Part shown: positions 50,925 to 58,560 of the stretch, piece after piece | Numbering within the stretch: position 1 is the stretch's first letter | How the letters are laid out: each line of letters opens with the position of its first letter | Origin: Halomonas lysinitropha | GTDB lineage: Bacteria > Pseudomonadota > Gammaproteobacteria > Pseudomonadales > Halomonadaceae | Reading direction: 5' to 3' | DNA length: 64,000 nt | Assembly (NCBI RefSeq): GCF_902500215.1 | Contig: NZ_CABVOU010000041.1 | Location: 18,582-82,581 of the forward strand | Translations under genes and position numbers: made by a program | The notes under the pieces: generated by a model | Told to the model about the DNA's origin: nothing | What the model saw: the letters and a program-made list of their open reading frames with translations, nothing else | Databases searched by the model: none

Positions 50925-51396
50925 CAGAGGACTCCGTGGCAGCGGTGAAGCGGTATGAGGGCCACGCGAAAACGCCGCACATCTCGGAGAGATGACGGAG
51001 AGGTGCGTATAGCTAACGGGGAGAACAGATGGTGCGGATGGGGAGAGGGGAACTCACTACGCCAACCGGCACCAAAACTGCCCATGGATCATAACCTTGA
51101 GGGTTAGCGATTGCTAACCAGCTGTGTGGAAGTGTGACACCCAACAGTGAGTGGGTTGGTGCGGTTATCCTAGCGAGGCGTGAGCGTGACGGCAAGGTGT
51201 AACCTAGTTGCTCTTCTGCTGGTTTACAGCGTCATTGGGCAGCGCTCGTCATCTGAGATACCGGTTTGCCCCAATTGCTGACTGCCCCCAGCCTCCAGCG
51301 CTCCGCTCGAGTGACATCCCCTGTGTGCATGAGTAGTCTCTAAGAATAACGAATTACAGGCTTCACCAAAGCCAGCACGCAGGGAGCACAGGGCAC
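50925..51396. other. Long intergenic region between bioA and the methyltransferase operon
   Basis: This 472-bp divergent spacer holds one clear palindrome (51102-51119) and no supported gene. It marks the change from core genes to the accessory island; no tRNA or integrase is seen here. Confidence 0.6.
51102..51119. promoter_or_regulatory. Palindromic operator candidate
   Basis: GGTTAGC and GCTAACC are perfect 7-bp arms around GATT. The site lies about 180 bp before bioA and 280 bp before the methyltransferase gene. It does not match the BirA or BioR consensus well, so its regulator is unknown. Confidence 0.5.
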
Positions 51397-54144
51397 ATGG
51401 CCTTCGATCAGACCTATTGCATGGACACCCTCACCGCTGCGACCCGGCCTGATGCCGACAGCGGTGAGTTCATCTACGCCTTCCTCGATGCCTACGGCTT
51501 CCCCAGGGCAACCATCACCCAGGTCCGCAACGGTGGCCAACGCAACGTGGCCAGCCGCAAGGAAGAGGGGCACGTTGCCCTGAAGAACTGGCTCTACTTC
51601 ATGCCGGTCAGACAGGGTGAGAGCGTCCACGAGGCCTTGCAGGTGCTGGCAGACGAGGAAGAACCTCCACGTCACAAGTGCCGCTTCCTGGTGGTGACCG
51701 ACTGGCGGGAATTCACGGCACTGGACACCAGGACAGATGAGCGCTTAGAGGTGCCCTTCAGTGATCTGGCGTCTCAATACCTGTTCTTCGCCCCTATGGC
51801 GGGCCTGGAACGCACCAAGCACTTCGAGGAGGCGTCTGCCGACCTGAAGGCGGCAGCCAAGATGGGGCGGCTGTTCGACCGTCTGAAGGAGGTCAACGAG
51901 TTCAGCACCCCGGAGCAGCTGCATGCCCTCAACGTCTTCCTGACGCGGTTGCTGTTCTGCTACTTTGCCGAGGACACTGGGATCTTCCCGAAGAACGCCT
52001 TCACCAAGGTCATCACCGAGGCCAGCGGTGAGAGCGGGGAAGGATTGTCGGACCTGCTTGCCCAGCTGTTCCAGGTGATGAACCAGCCAGAGGGTGAGCG
52101 CCCGTCTGATCTGCCTGTCCACGTAGCCCAGTTCCCCTACGTCAACGGCGGTCTGTTCCGAGATGACATACCCGTGCCTGAGATTCGTGGCAAGGGTCGC
52201 CGGATGATGATCGAGTGCGGTCAGCTCGCCTGGGAAGCGGTAAACCCCGACATCTTCGGCTCGATGTTCCAGGCAGTTGTAGATGAGGAGAGCCGCGACG
52301 CACTGGGGCAGCACTACACTTCCGTGCCGAACATCATGAAGGTGATCCGTCCGCTGTTTCTCGACAAGCTCTACACGGAGCTGCACAAGGCGAAAGGCAG
52401 CCGCAAAAAACTAGCGGCGCTGCTGGAGCGACTGACGCGGATTCGCGTTTTCGATCCGGCGATGGGCTCCGGCAACTTCCTGATCATCTCCTATAAGGAG
52501 GTCCGTCGCCTAGAAATGGCGGTTTTTCGGGCGCTACAGGATGTGTCCGGCCAGCAAGAGATGTTAATTAGTGGGATTCGGCTGAGCCAGTTTTACGGCA
52601 TCGAGATTGATGACTTCGCTCATGAGGTTGCACAACTCTCGCTATGGCTCGCCGAACATCAGATGAACACCTTGTTTGCCAAGGAGTTCGGACATGTTAA
52701 GCCACTATTGCCCTTGAAAGATTCAGGTAATCTCGTGTTAGGCAATAGCCTGAAGATTGAATGGCAGAATGTTTGCCCGAATGATGGTGGTCATGAAGTC
52801 TATGTTTGCGGTAACCCTCCGTTTGCTGGGAGAGGACGCGGCCGCTCGCAAAGCCAGCTCGAGGATATGGAATATCTGTATCATGGCGTAAATAGCTATA
52901 AGAAAATGGACTACGTTGGGTCATGGTTCTTCAAGGGTGCACGCTACCTCAATGAGAACTCGGAGCTCGCTTTCGTCGCCACGAACTCAATCTGCCAAGG
53001 AGAGCAAGTATGCATTTTGTGGCCCTTGGTTCTTGAGTCCGGTGTTCATATAAGCTTTGCTTACCATACGTTTCCATGGAAAAACAATGCCGCTGGAAAC
53101 GCTGGAGTCCACGTTATAATTGTGGGGCTATCAAAAAATTGTATCGTTAGGCGTAATATTTATCGGAATATTGATAATGCTTGGCATATCCAGGAAGTCA
53201 GGAATATTTCGCCCTACCTAATAGAGGGTGATGACATTGTTGTTCAAAGTCGCGGCACATCACTTTGTGGTCGCCCCAAGATGGTGTTTGGTAGTATGGC
53301 GCGAGATGGAGGGTTTCTTTTCCTGACAAAAGAGGAAAAGGATGATCTTGTCGCGCGCTCACCAGCTTCCGAGAAATTTATCAGGTCTTGGATAGGCTCG
53401 GACGAATTCATCAAAGGTAAGGAGAGGTGGTGCCTTTGGATGGCAGATTATGAACTTGAAGATGTAATGAAAGAGCCTGCTGTGAGAGAGCGTGTTAACG
53501 GAGTGAGGAAGATGCGCGAGCAAAGCAAAGCATCTTCTACCCGAGAGATGGCAAATACTCCTCATGTATTTGGTCAGCTCGCTCAGCCCGCGTCAGGGAA
53601 CTACATCCTAGTTCCGCGTCACACTTCCGAGAAAAGATATTATGCCCCGGTAGGGTTTTACGACCATTCGGTTATTTGCGGCGACTCCAACCTAATGATA
53701 CCTCAGGGCTCTCTCTACGAATTTTCCATTCTTTCCTCGCAAATTCACATGGACTGGCTTCGACTTGTAGGGGGGCGTCTTAAAAGCGACTATCGATACT
53801 CAGCCTCGCTTGTCTACAACACCTTCCCTTGGCCCGAGGTCACTGAACGCCAGCGCCGAGATATTGAGAGACTAGGCCGTGAGGTCATCCTCGCTCGCGC
53901 AGCGCACCCTGACAAGATAATGGCGCAGCTCTACGACCCCAGCAAGATGCCCGATAATCTCTTGGTGGCTCACCAAGTGCTCGACCAGGCTTTGGAGAAT
54001 CTCTACCGCGATCGACCTTTTCGTGACACTGCCGAGCGACAGGAGTATCTGCTGGCCCGCTACGAGGAGTTGATCGAAGCCGAGAAGGCGGCCAAGGTTG
54101 GCGGAAACAAGAAAACCCGCAAAGCCACCACCATGGAGGGCTAA
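51397..54144 (+). CDS. MmeI-like DNA methyltransferase without an evident nuclease motif
   Basis: Adenine-specific DNA methyltransferase of 915 residues with the domain order of MmeI-type proteins. Residues 1-150 resemble the MmeI N-terminal domain layout but show no D-x-n-ExK nuclease motif. A helical part follows (FLTRLLFCYFAEDTGIFP). The catalytic core has motif I FDPAMGSGNF (about 352-361) and motif IV NPPF (about 472). Target recognition lies in roughly residues 560-830, and a conserved C-terminal helix region ends the protein. The recognition region is more AT-rich than both ends. It is the first of five tightly packed genes. Confidence 0.85.
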   Translation: MAFDQTYCMDTLTAATRPDADSGEFIYAFLDAYGFPRATITQVRNGGQRNVASRKEEGHVALKNWLYFMPVRQGESVHEALQVLADEEEPPRHKCRFLVVTDWREFTALDTRTDERLEVPFSDLASQYLFFAPMAGLERTKHFEEASADLKAAAKMGRLFDRLKEVNEFSTPEQLHALNVFLTRLLFCYFAEDTGIFPKNAFTKVITEASGESGEGLSDLLAQLFQVMNQPEGERPSDLPVHVAQFPYVNGGLFRDDIPVPEIRGKGRRMMIECGQLAWEAVNPDIFGSMFQAVVDEESRDALGQHYTSVPNIMKVIRPLFLDKLYTELHKAKGSRKKLAALLERLTRIRVFDPAMGSGNFLIISYKEVRRLEMAVFRALQDVSGQQEMLISGIRLSQFYGIEIDDFAHEVAQLSLWLAEHQMNTLFAKEFGHVKPLLPLKDSGNLVLGNSLKIEWQNVCPNDGGHEVYVCGNPPFAGRGRGRSQSQLEDMEYLYHGVNSYKKMDYVGSWFFKGARYLNENSELAFVATNSICQGEQVCILWPLVLESGVHISFAYHTFPWKNNAAGNAGVHVIIVGLSKNCIVRRNIYRNIDNAWHIQEVRNISPYLIEGDDIVVQSRGTSLCGRPKMVFGSMARDGGFLFLTKEEKDDLVARSPASEKFIRSWIGSDEFIKGKERWCLWMADYELEDVMKEPAVRERVNGVRKMREQSKASSTREMANTPHVFGQLAQPASGNYILVPRHTSEKRYYAPVGFYDHSVICGDSNLMIPQGSLYEFSILSSQIHMDWLRLVGGRLKSDYRYSASLVYNTFPWPEVTERQRRDIERLGREVILARAAHPDKIMAQLYDPSKMPDNLLVAHQVLDQALENLYRDRPFRDTAERQEYLLARYEELIEAEKAAKVGGNKKTRKATTMEG

Positions 54145-54147
54145 GGC

Positions 54148-56223
54148 ATGGCGGAGCTGATCAAGGTCGAATACGAGCGCACCGGCAAGAGCGCCACCAG
54201 CAACGCGCTGGGGATGCGCGAGATGCAGGCGAGAGCCTACGAGAAGCGTGACAGCCAGTATCTGCTTCTCAAGGCACCGCCAGCCTCCGGCAAGTCTCGG
54301 GCGCTCATGTTCCTGGCCCTCCACAAGCTCAACCGCCTGGACCTGCGCAAGGTCATCGTGGCGGTGCCCGAGATGTCCAACGGGGCGTCGTTCAAGGACA
54401 CCGATCTCACCTCTCATGGTTTTTACTGGGACTGGCACGTCGAGGATCGCAACGACCTGTGCCGTGCAGGCAACGACAGCGGCAAGGTGGATGCCTTCTG
54501 TCGTTTCATGGCCGACCCCAACGACCGCATCCTGGTCTGCACCCACGCCACGCTGCGCTACGCCTTCGCCAAGCTGAAGTCCTCGGACTTCGATAACTGC
54601 CTGGTGGCCATCGATGAGTTCCACCATGTCTCTGTCGACGAGAGTAACAAGCTCGGTGGGCTGATTGATGACTTGATGCAGGGCTCCACCGCGCACATCG
54701 TCGCGATGACGGGCAGCTACTTCCGAGGCGACGCCGCCCCGATCCTGTTGCCCGACGATGAAGCTCGCTTCGACAAGGTGACCTACACCTACTACGAGCA
54801 GCTCAACGGCTACCGCTATCTGAAGTCCCTGGGGATTGGCTACCACTTCTATCAAGGGCCATACATCAAGGCGGTCCACGAAGTCCTGGACCCGGACAAG
54901 AAGACCATCGTCCATATCCCCAACGTCAACAGTGGCGAGAGCACCAAGGATAAGTATGGCGAGGTCGACCACATCCTCGATGCGCTGGGCGATGTTGAGG
55001 TGCAGGACAGCCAGACCGGCATCGTGACGGTGCGTCATCCATCTGGGAAGCTGCTCAAAGTTGCCGATCTGGTGACCGACACCCCCATCCGGCGCGATGT
55101 GCAGGAATACCTTCGCAATGTTACCAAGCTCGAGGACGTCGACGTCATCATCGCCCTGGGCATGGCCAAGGAGGGCTTCGATTGGCCCTTCTGCGAGCAT
55201 GTGCTGACCATCGGTTACCGCAACTCAATGACCGAGATCGTCCAGATCATTGGGCGTGCTACTCGTGACAGTGAAGGCAAGACCCATGCGCAGTTCACGA
55301 ACCTGATTGCCCAGCCTGATGCCGACGACGAGGACGTGAAAGTCAGCGTCAACAACCTACTCAAGGCCATTACGGTTTCGTTGCTCATGGAGCAGGTGCT
55401 GGCCCCCAGCGTGTCGTTCAAGCCGCGTTCACGCATGAGGCCGGACGAGAAGGGAGAGCCGGGCACCGTGATCATTGAGGACACCCAGGCGCCTGTCTCC
55501 GACAAGGTGATGGGCATTCTGGAATCCGGCGGGCAGGAGGACATCATCGCCGCACTGCTTCAGAAGCCCGAGGTGGCCGCCGCTGCGGTGACGGTTACCA
55601 CCGAACCCGAGGTGATCAACCAGGTAGAGTTGCCGAAGATCATCGAGCAACTTCATCCCGACCTCGATGATGGTGAGCGTGAGCTGTTGCGAGAAACCGT
55701 GGTGACGACGATGGGCGCCCGAGCCACGGGTGGCTTGTTTAATGAGGATGAGCTGCCAGAGGGAGCAGAGATTCACGAGCCAGGGCAGGTCTACGGCGAC
55801 GATGGCGTGCCTGTCGATCCCGGTGCCGCTCCGGATGGCCGTAATCTCGGTGATGACGCCGACGACGGCGAACCCCAGGGCAACCGTCAGTTCCTCAAGA
55901 TCGGCGAGAAGTTCGTCAACATCGAGCACCTCAACATCGACCTGATCAACCAGATCAATCCTTTCCAGGGTGCCTACGAGATCTTGTCAAAGGCGCTTAC
56001 TGCCCCCGTCCTCAAGACCATTCAGGACACGGTGGTCGGCAATCGCACGCAAATGACCGAAGAAGAAGCGGTGGTGCTGTGGCCCAAGATCGTCGCCTTC
56101 ACCAAGGAGCAGGGACATCCGCCCTCGGTGCACAGTGATGATCACATGGAGGTCCGCTATGCCGAGGCGCTGGCCTATATACAGCAGAAGAAGCGGGAGC
56201 GGATGAGGAGTGCGTCGGCATGA
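54148..56223 (+). CDS. SF2 DEAD/DEAH-type helicase
   Basis: Superfamily 2 helicase or translocase of 691 residues. Motif I is APPASGKSRA (about residues 42-51), motif II DEFH in LVAIDEFHHVS, motif III AMTGSYFRG, and motif VI IVQIIGRATRD (about 364). After the two RecA folds comes an acidic linker (near 530-590) and a C-terminal helicase-associated-like module WPKIVAFTKEQGHPPS, which recurs at the start of the next protein. It begins 3 bp after the methyltransferase stop and overlaps the GIY-YIG gene by 4 bp. It probably moves on DNA for the system. Confidence 0.88.
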   Translation: MAELIKVEYERTGKSATSNALGMREMQARAYEKRDSQYLLLKAPPASGKSRALMFLALHKLNRLDLRKVIVAVPEMSNGASFKDTDLTSHGFYWDWHVEDRNDLCRAGNDSGKVDAFCRFMADPNDRILVCTHATLRYAFAKLKSSDFDNCLVAIDEFHHVSVDESNKLGGLIDDLMQGSTAHIVAMTGSYFRGDAAPILLPDDEARFDKVTYTYYEQLNGYRYLKSLGIGYHFYQGPYIKAVHEVLDPDKKTIVHIPNVNSGESTKDKYGEVDHILDALGDVEVQDSQTGIVTVRHPSGKLLKVADLVTDTPIRRDVQEYLRNVTKLEDVDVIIALGMAKEGFDWPFCEHVLTIGYRNSMTEIVQIIGRATRDSEGKTHAQFTNLIAQPDADDEDVKVSVNNLLKAITVSLLMEQVLAPSVSFKPRSRMRPDEKGEPGTVIIEDTQAPVSDKVMGILESGGQEDIIAALLQKPEVAAAAVTVTTEPEVINQVELPKIIEQLHPDLDDGERELLRETVVTTMGARATGGLFNEDELPEGAEIHEPGQVYGDDGVPVDPGAAPDGRNLGDDADDGEPQGNRQFLKIGEKFVNIEHLNIDLINQINPFQGAYEILSKALTAPVLKTIQDTVVGNRTQMTEEEAVVLWPKIVAFTKEQGHPPSVHSDDHMEVRYAEALAYIQQKKRERMRSASA

Positions 56224-57554
56224 TTCGCACCCGTCGAGAGCCGCCCAAACGACGCTCGCTGGACGACATCTTCGCCGAGTCCGATGAGTTGGGTCTGCTG
56301 ACTGTTGCACCACCCAGGTCGTCAGCACCGAGTTCTGATCAGCGGTTGGTGGCGACGCTTCAGAACATCGAGGCATTCGTAACCAAGAACGGACGCAAAC
56401 CACAGCAGGATGCGAAAGACCTCAACGAAGCCACGCTAGCCGTCCAACTGGCCGCTCTGAGGCGCGATCTTAGCAAAGTGGAGGGATTGGCTGACTGGGA
56501 CACGCTCGGCCTCCTGGGACGCTCTACGGGCGATTCTGAGGATGCGAGCCAAGACGAGCCTGCCAAGAGCGCAAGGGCAGGGCAAAGTGGCCGCGATGAT
56601 ACATCGGAAGCCTCTCCTGCCACTCCTAAGGAAGCGCCCGTCTCACCGGATAGTGTCACTTCGCTGGACGACATCTGGGACAGCGACACCCTCGGGCTGC
56701 TGAGCGGAGGCGACGATAGCGTCGAGTCGATCTTTGACCTGACCCATGTGCCCGAGGGCAACGAGCGGGACATGCCGGACGAGATCGCCCAGCGAGCCCA
56801 CTGTGACGACTTTTACCGCTTCGAGAACCTGTTCGACCAGGTGCGTGAGGAGCTGCGTGAAGGTGACGCCGAGGCAGTGCCGTTCCAAATGGAGTCGCAG
56901 ATCGACGAGGGCGACATGTTCGTCCTCAACGGCATGCTGTGTATCGCCGATCAGGTGGGCGAAGAGAGCGTAGGCGCAGGCCGCAAGTTCAACCCCCGCC
57001 TGAGAGTCGTTTTTGACAACGGCACCGAGTCCAACCTGCTGCTGCGCTCACTCGCCAGGGCGCTCTACAAGGACGAGACGGGGCGGCGAATTTTGCGTCC
57101 CGACACAACCCTTGATGTCATGCAGGGCATCACGCACCACGACAAGCGCACCGGGGTGATCTACATCCTCCGCTCGCTGAGCCAAGACACGGCACTGCGT
57201 GGCATCCGCAACCTCCACAAGATCGGCTACACAGAGAAGGAACTGGACAAGCGTATCACCGGGGCAGAGCGGCAGCAGACCTATCTGGAAGCGCCCGTGC
57301 AGACCGTGGCGTCTTTTGAGTGCTACAACCTCGATCCCCGCAGGTTCGAGCGTCTGGTCCACGCCATGCTTCACCACCAGCGCGTCAACGTCTTGTTGCA
57401 CAGCCGAGATGGGAGCACCTACCGGCCTCGTGAGTGGTTCGACGTCGAGTTGGATGCCGCACGGGAGATCGTCAAGAGAATCGTGGACGGCACGATTGCG
57501 CAGTATCGGATGGACAATACGACAGGGCGTCTAGTGGAGAAGCGCCATGGTTAG
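56220..57554 (+). CDS. GIY-YIG nuclease with repeated N-terminal DxLGLL motifs
   Basis: Protein of 444 residues. The C-terminal GIY-YIG nuclease domain (T5orf172/Mug113-like) runs from about residue 308: GVIYILRSL for GIY, LHKIGYTEKELDKRI for YIG with the catalytic Arg, and FERLVHAML with the metal-binding Glu. The N-terminal 175 residues are low in complexity except for three short motifs, ESDELGLL (20-27), DWDTLGLL (92-99) and DSDTLGLL (154-161). Two of them follow SLDDI. A helicase-associated-like module (residues 46-84) also occurs. The start overlaps the helicase stop (ATGA). It is the likely cutting subunit. Confidence 0.85.
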   Translation: MIRTRREPPKRRSLDDIFAESDELGLLTVAPPRSSAPSSDQRLVATLQNIEAFVTKNGRKPQQDAKDLNEATLAVQLAALRRDLSKVEGLADWDTLGLLGRSTGDSEDASQDEPAKSARAGQSGRDDTSEASPATPKEAPVSPDSVTSLDDIWDSDTLGLLSGGDDSVESIFDLTHVPEGNERDMPDEIAQRAHCDDFYRFENLFDQVREELREGDAEAVPFQMESQIDEGDMFVLNGMLCIADQVGEESVGAGRKFNPRLRVVFDNGTESNLLLRSLARALYKDETGRRILRPDTTLDVMQGITHHDKRTGVIYILRSLSQDTALRGIRNLHKIGYTEKELDKRITGAERQQTYLEAPVQTVASFECYNLDPRRFERLVHAMLHHQRVNVLLHSRDGSTYRPREWFDVELDAAREIVKRIVDGTIAQYRMDNTTGRLVEKRHG

Positions 57555-57876
57555 TCGCCGTGAGCTTACCAATACGGTGCAGTGGAGCCTCGTCTACGAG
57601 CGCCTTCTTCGCGCCGGCATTCCGCGAGATGAGATCCCTGACTTGATCCGTAAGATGGGGATGGAGCACGTCAGGTGGATCAATCGTGAAGCCATGGAGC
57701 CGCAGGAGTGCCCGAATTGTCCCAATGAGTTCCATCCCAAGGTGCTGGAAGACGCTCGCCTGGACGGAAAGGAAACGATCATCTGCCAAGGCTGCCGCTC
57801 CAAGCTCTGGCTGGTGGTCGATGAAGAGCACTACGGCACCGTTCCCGTCATTCATAAACCGACAGTCAAGAGTTAG
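57547..57876 (+). CDS. Small zinc-ribbon protein of the methyltransferase-helicase operon
   Basis: A 109-residue protein with a C-x2-C pair (ECPNCPNEFHPKV) and a second pair 33 residues on (IICQGCRSKLWLVV), a zinc-ribbon layout. The N-terminal half is helical (VQWSLVYERLLRAGIPRDEI). It overlaps the GIY-YIG gene by 8 bp, so it is translationally coupled to the system. It may bind nucleic acid or act as an assembly factor. I recognise no named family. Confidence 0.7.
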   Translation: MVSRRELTNTVQWSLVYERLLRAGIPRDEIPDLIRKMGMEHVRWINREAMEPQECPNCPNEFHPKVLEDARLDGKETIICQGCRSKLWLVVDEEHYGTVPVIHKPTVKS

Positions 57877-57881
57877 CCGGC

Positions 57882-58367
57882 GTGATCGTGAGCTACTGGT
57901 TCGAGGCGGATGACATGGCGCTCGCCGGGAAACAGCACGACGATTACTGGAGTGTCCTGCAGATTCTAGTGCAATGCCTGGTGCACCGTGTGGATGACCT
58001 CGCACCGGAGCTGCCCCCCTTTTTGCCGATCGAGACCTACGACCACTGTGACCTTCAGTGGCTCCACGACCTGCTGGCCGCACGCTTTCGGCTAGCCTGG
58101 TTGCGCGAGCACAAGACCAGTTGCAAACAAGTCACATTGTTCGGGGAAGACGAGTTCGTCGAAGCCAGAGATTTCGCGTTCGAGTGGCACAACGCCATCC
58201 AGGAGCAGCTCGAGGCCTTGCTGGTGAGCTACCCAAACACGGTGCGCTACGTCTTGATCAGTGTGCTTTTGCCGAATCCCGACAAGCGGGGCATCGGAGC
58301 AGAGGATGCCTTCTTCCGAGATGTCGTCGAACAGGAACGCAAGCGGTTGAGTTCCGAGGCCCCTTGA
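57882..58367 (+). CDS. Protein of unknown function, last gene of the operon
   Basis: A 161-residue soluble protein that I do not recognise. It is rich in Leu, Asp and aromatic residues, with long predicted helices (DLQWLHDLLAARFRLAWLRE, FAFEWHNAIQEQLEALLVSY). It starts at GTG 57882, 5 bp after the zinc-ribbon gene, without a strong ribosome site, which suggests coupled translation. An ATG in frame nearby (MALAGKQHDDYW) is an alternative start. Confidence 0.6.
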   Translation: MIVSYWFEADDMALAGKQHDDYWSVLQILVQCLVHRVDDLAPELPPFLPIETYDHCDLQWLHDLLAARFRLAWLREHKTSCKQVTLFGEDEFVEARDFAFEWHNAIQEQLEALLVSYPNTVRYVLISVLLPNPDKRGIGAEDAFFRDVVEQERKRLSSEAP

Positions 58368-58406
58368 GTGGCCAACACGGTTTTCGGCGCATAGCTGAAA
58401 TGGGGT

Positions 58407-58535
58407 GATTATCGCCCCGGCGAGTGGTTTGACGTAGAGCTGGGCACGGCAAGGGAGATCCTTAAGCGGATTATAGGTGGCACGGTCGCGCAGAATCGTA
58501 TGGATAATACGAATAGACGTCTAGTGAAGAAATAA
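58407..58535 (+). pseudogene. Relic C terminus of a second GIY-YIG gene
   Basis: This 129-bp stretch reads DYRPGEWFDVELGTAREILK and continues to MDNTNRRLVKK before a stop. It matches the last 42 residues of the GIY-YIG protein at 56220-57554 (TYRPREWFDVELDAAREIVK to MDNTTGRLVEK). By eye the DNA is roughly 70 percent alike, so it comes from a diverged homologue, not a recent duplication. No start codon or catalytic part remains. Confidence 0.75.
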
Positions 58536-58560
58536 GGATAAACAAAGTTTGGGAGTTGCT

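Noticed and set aside
53872..55200. A 442-codon antisense frame over the methyltransferase end and the helicase
   Set aside because: Helicase motifs I to VI are all on the plus strand. The antisense product shows no domain.
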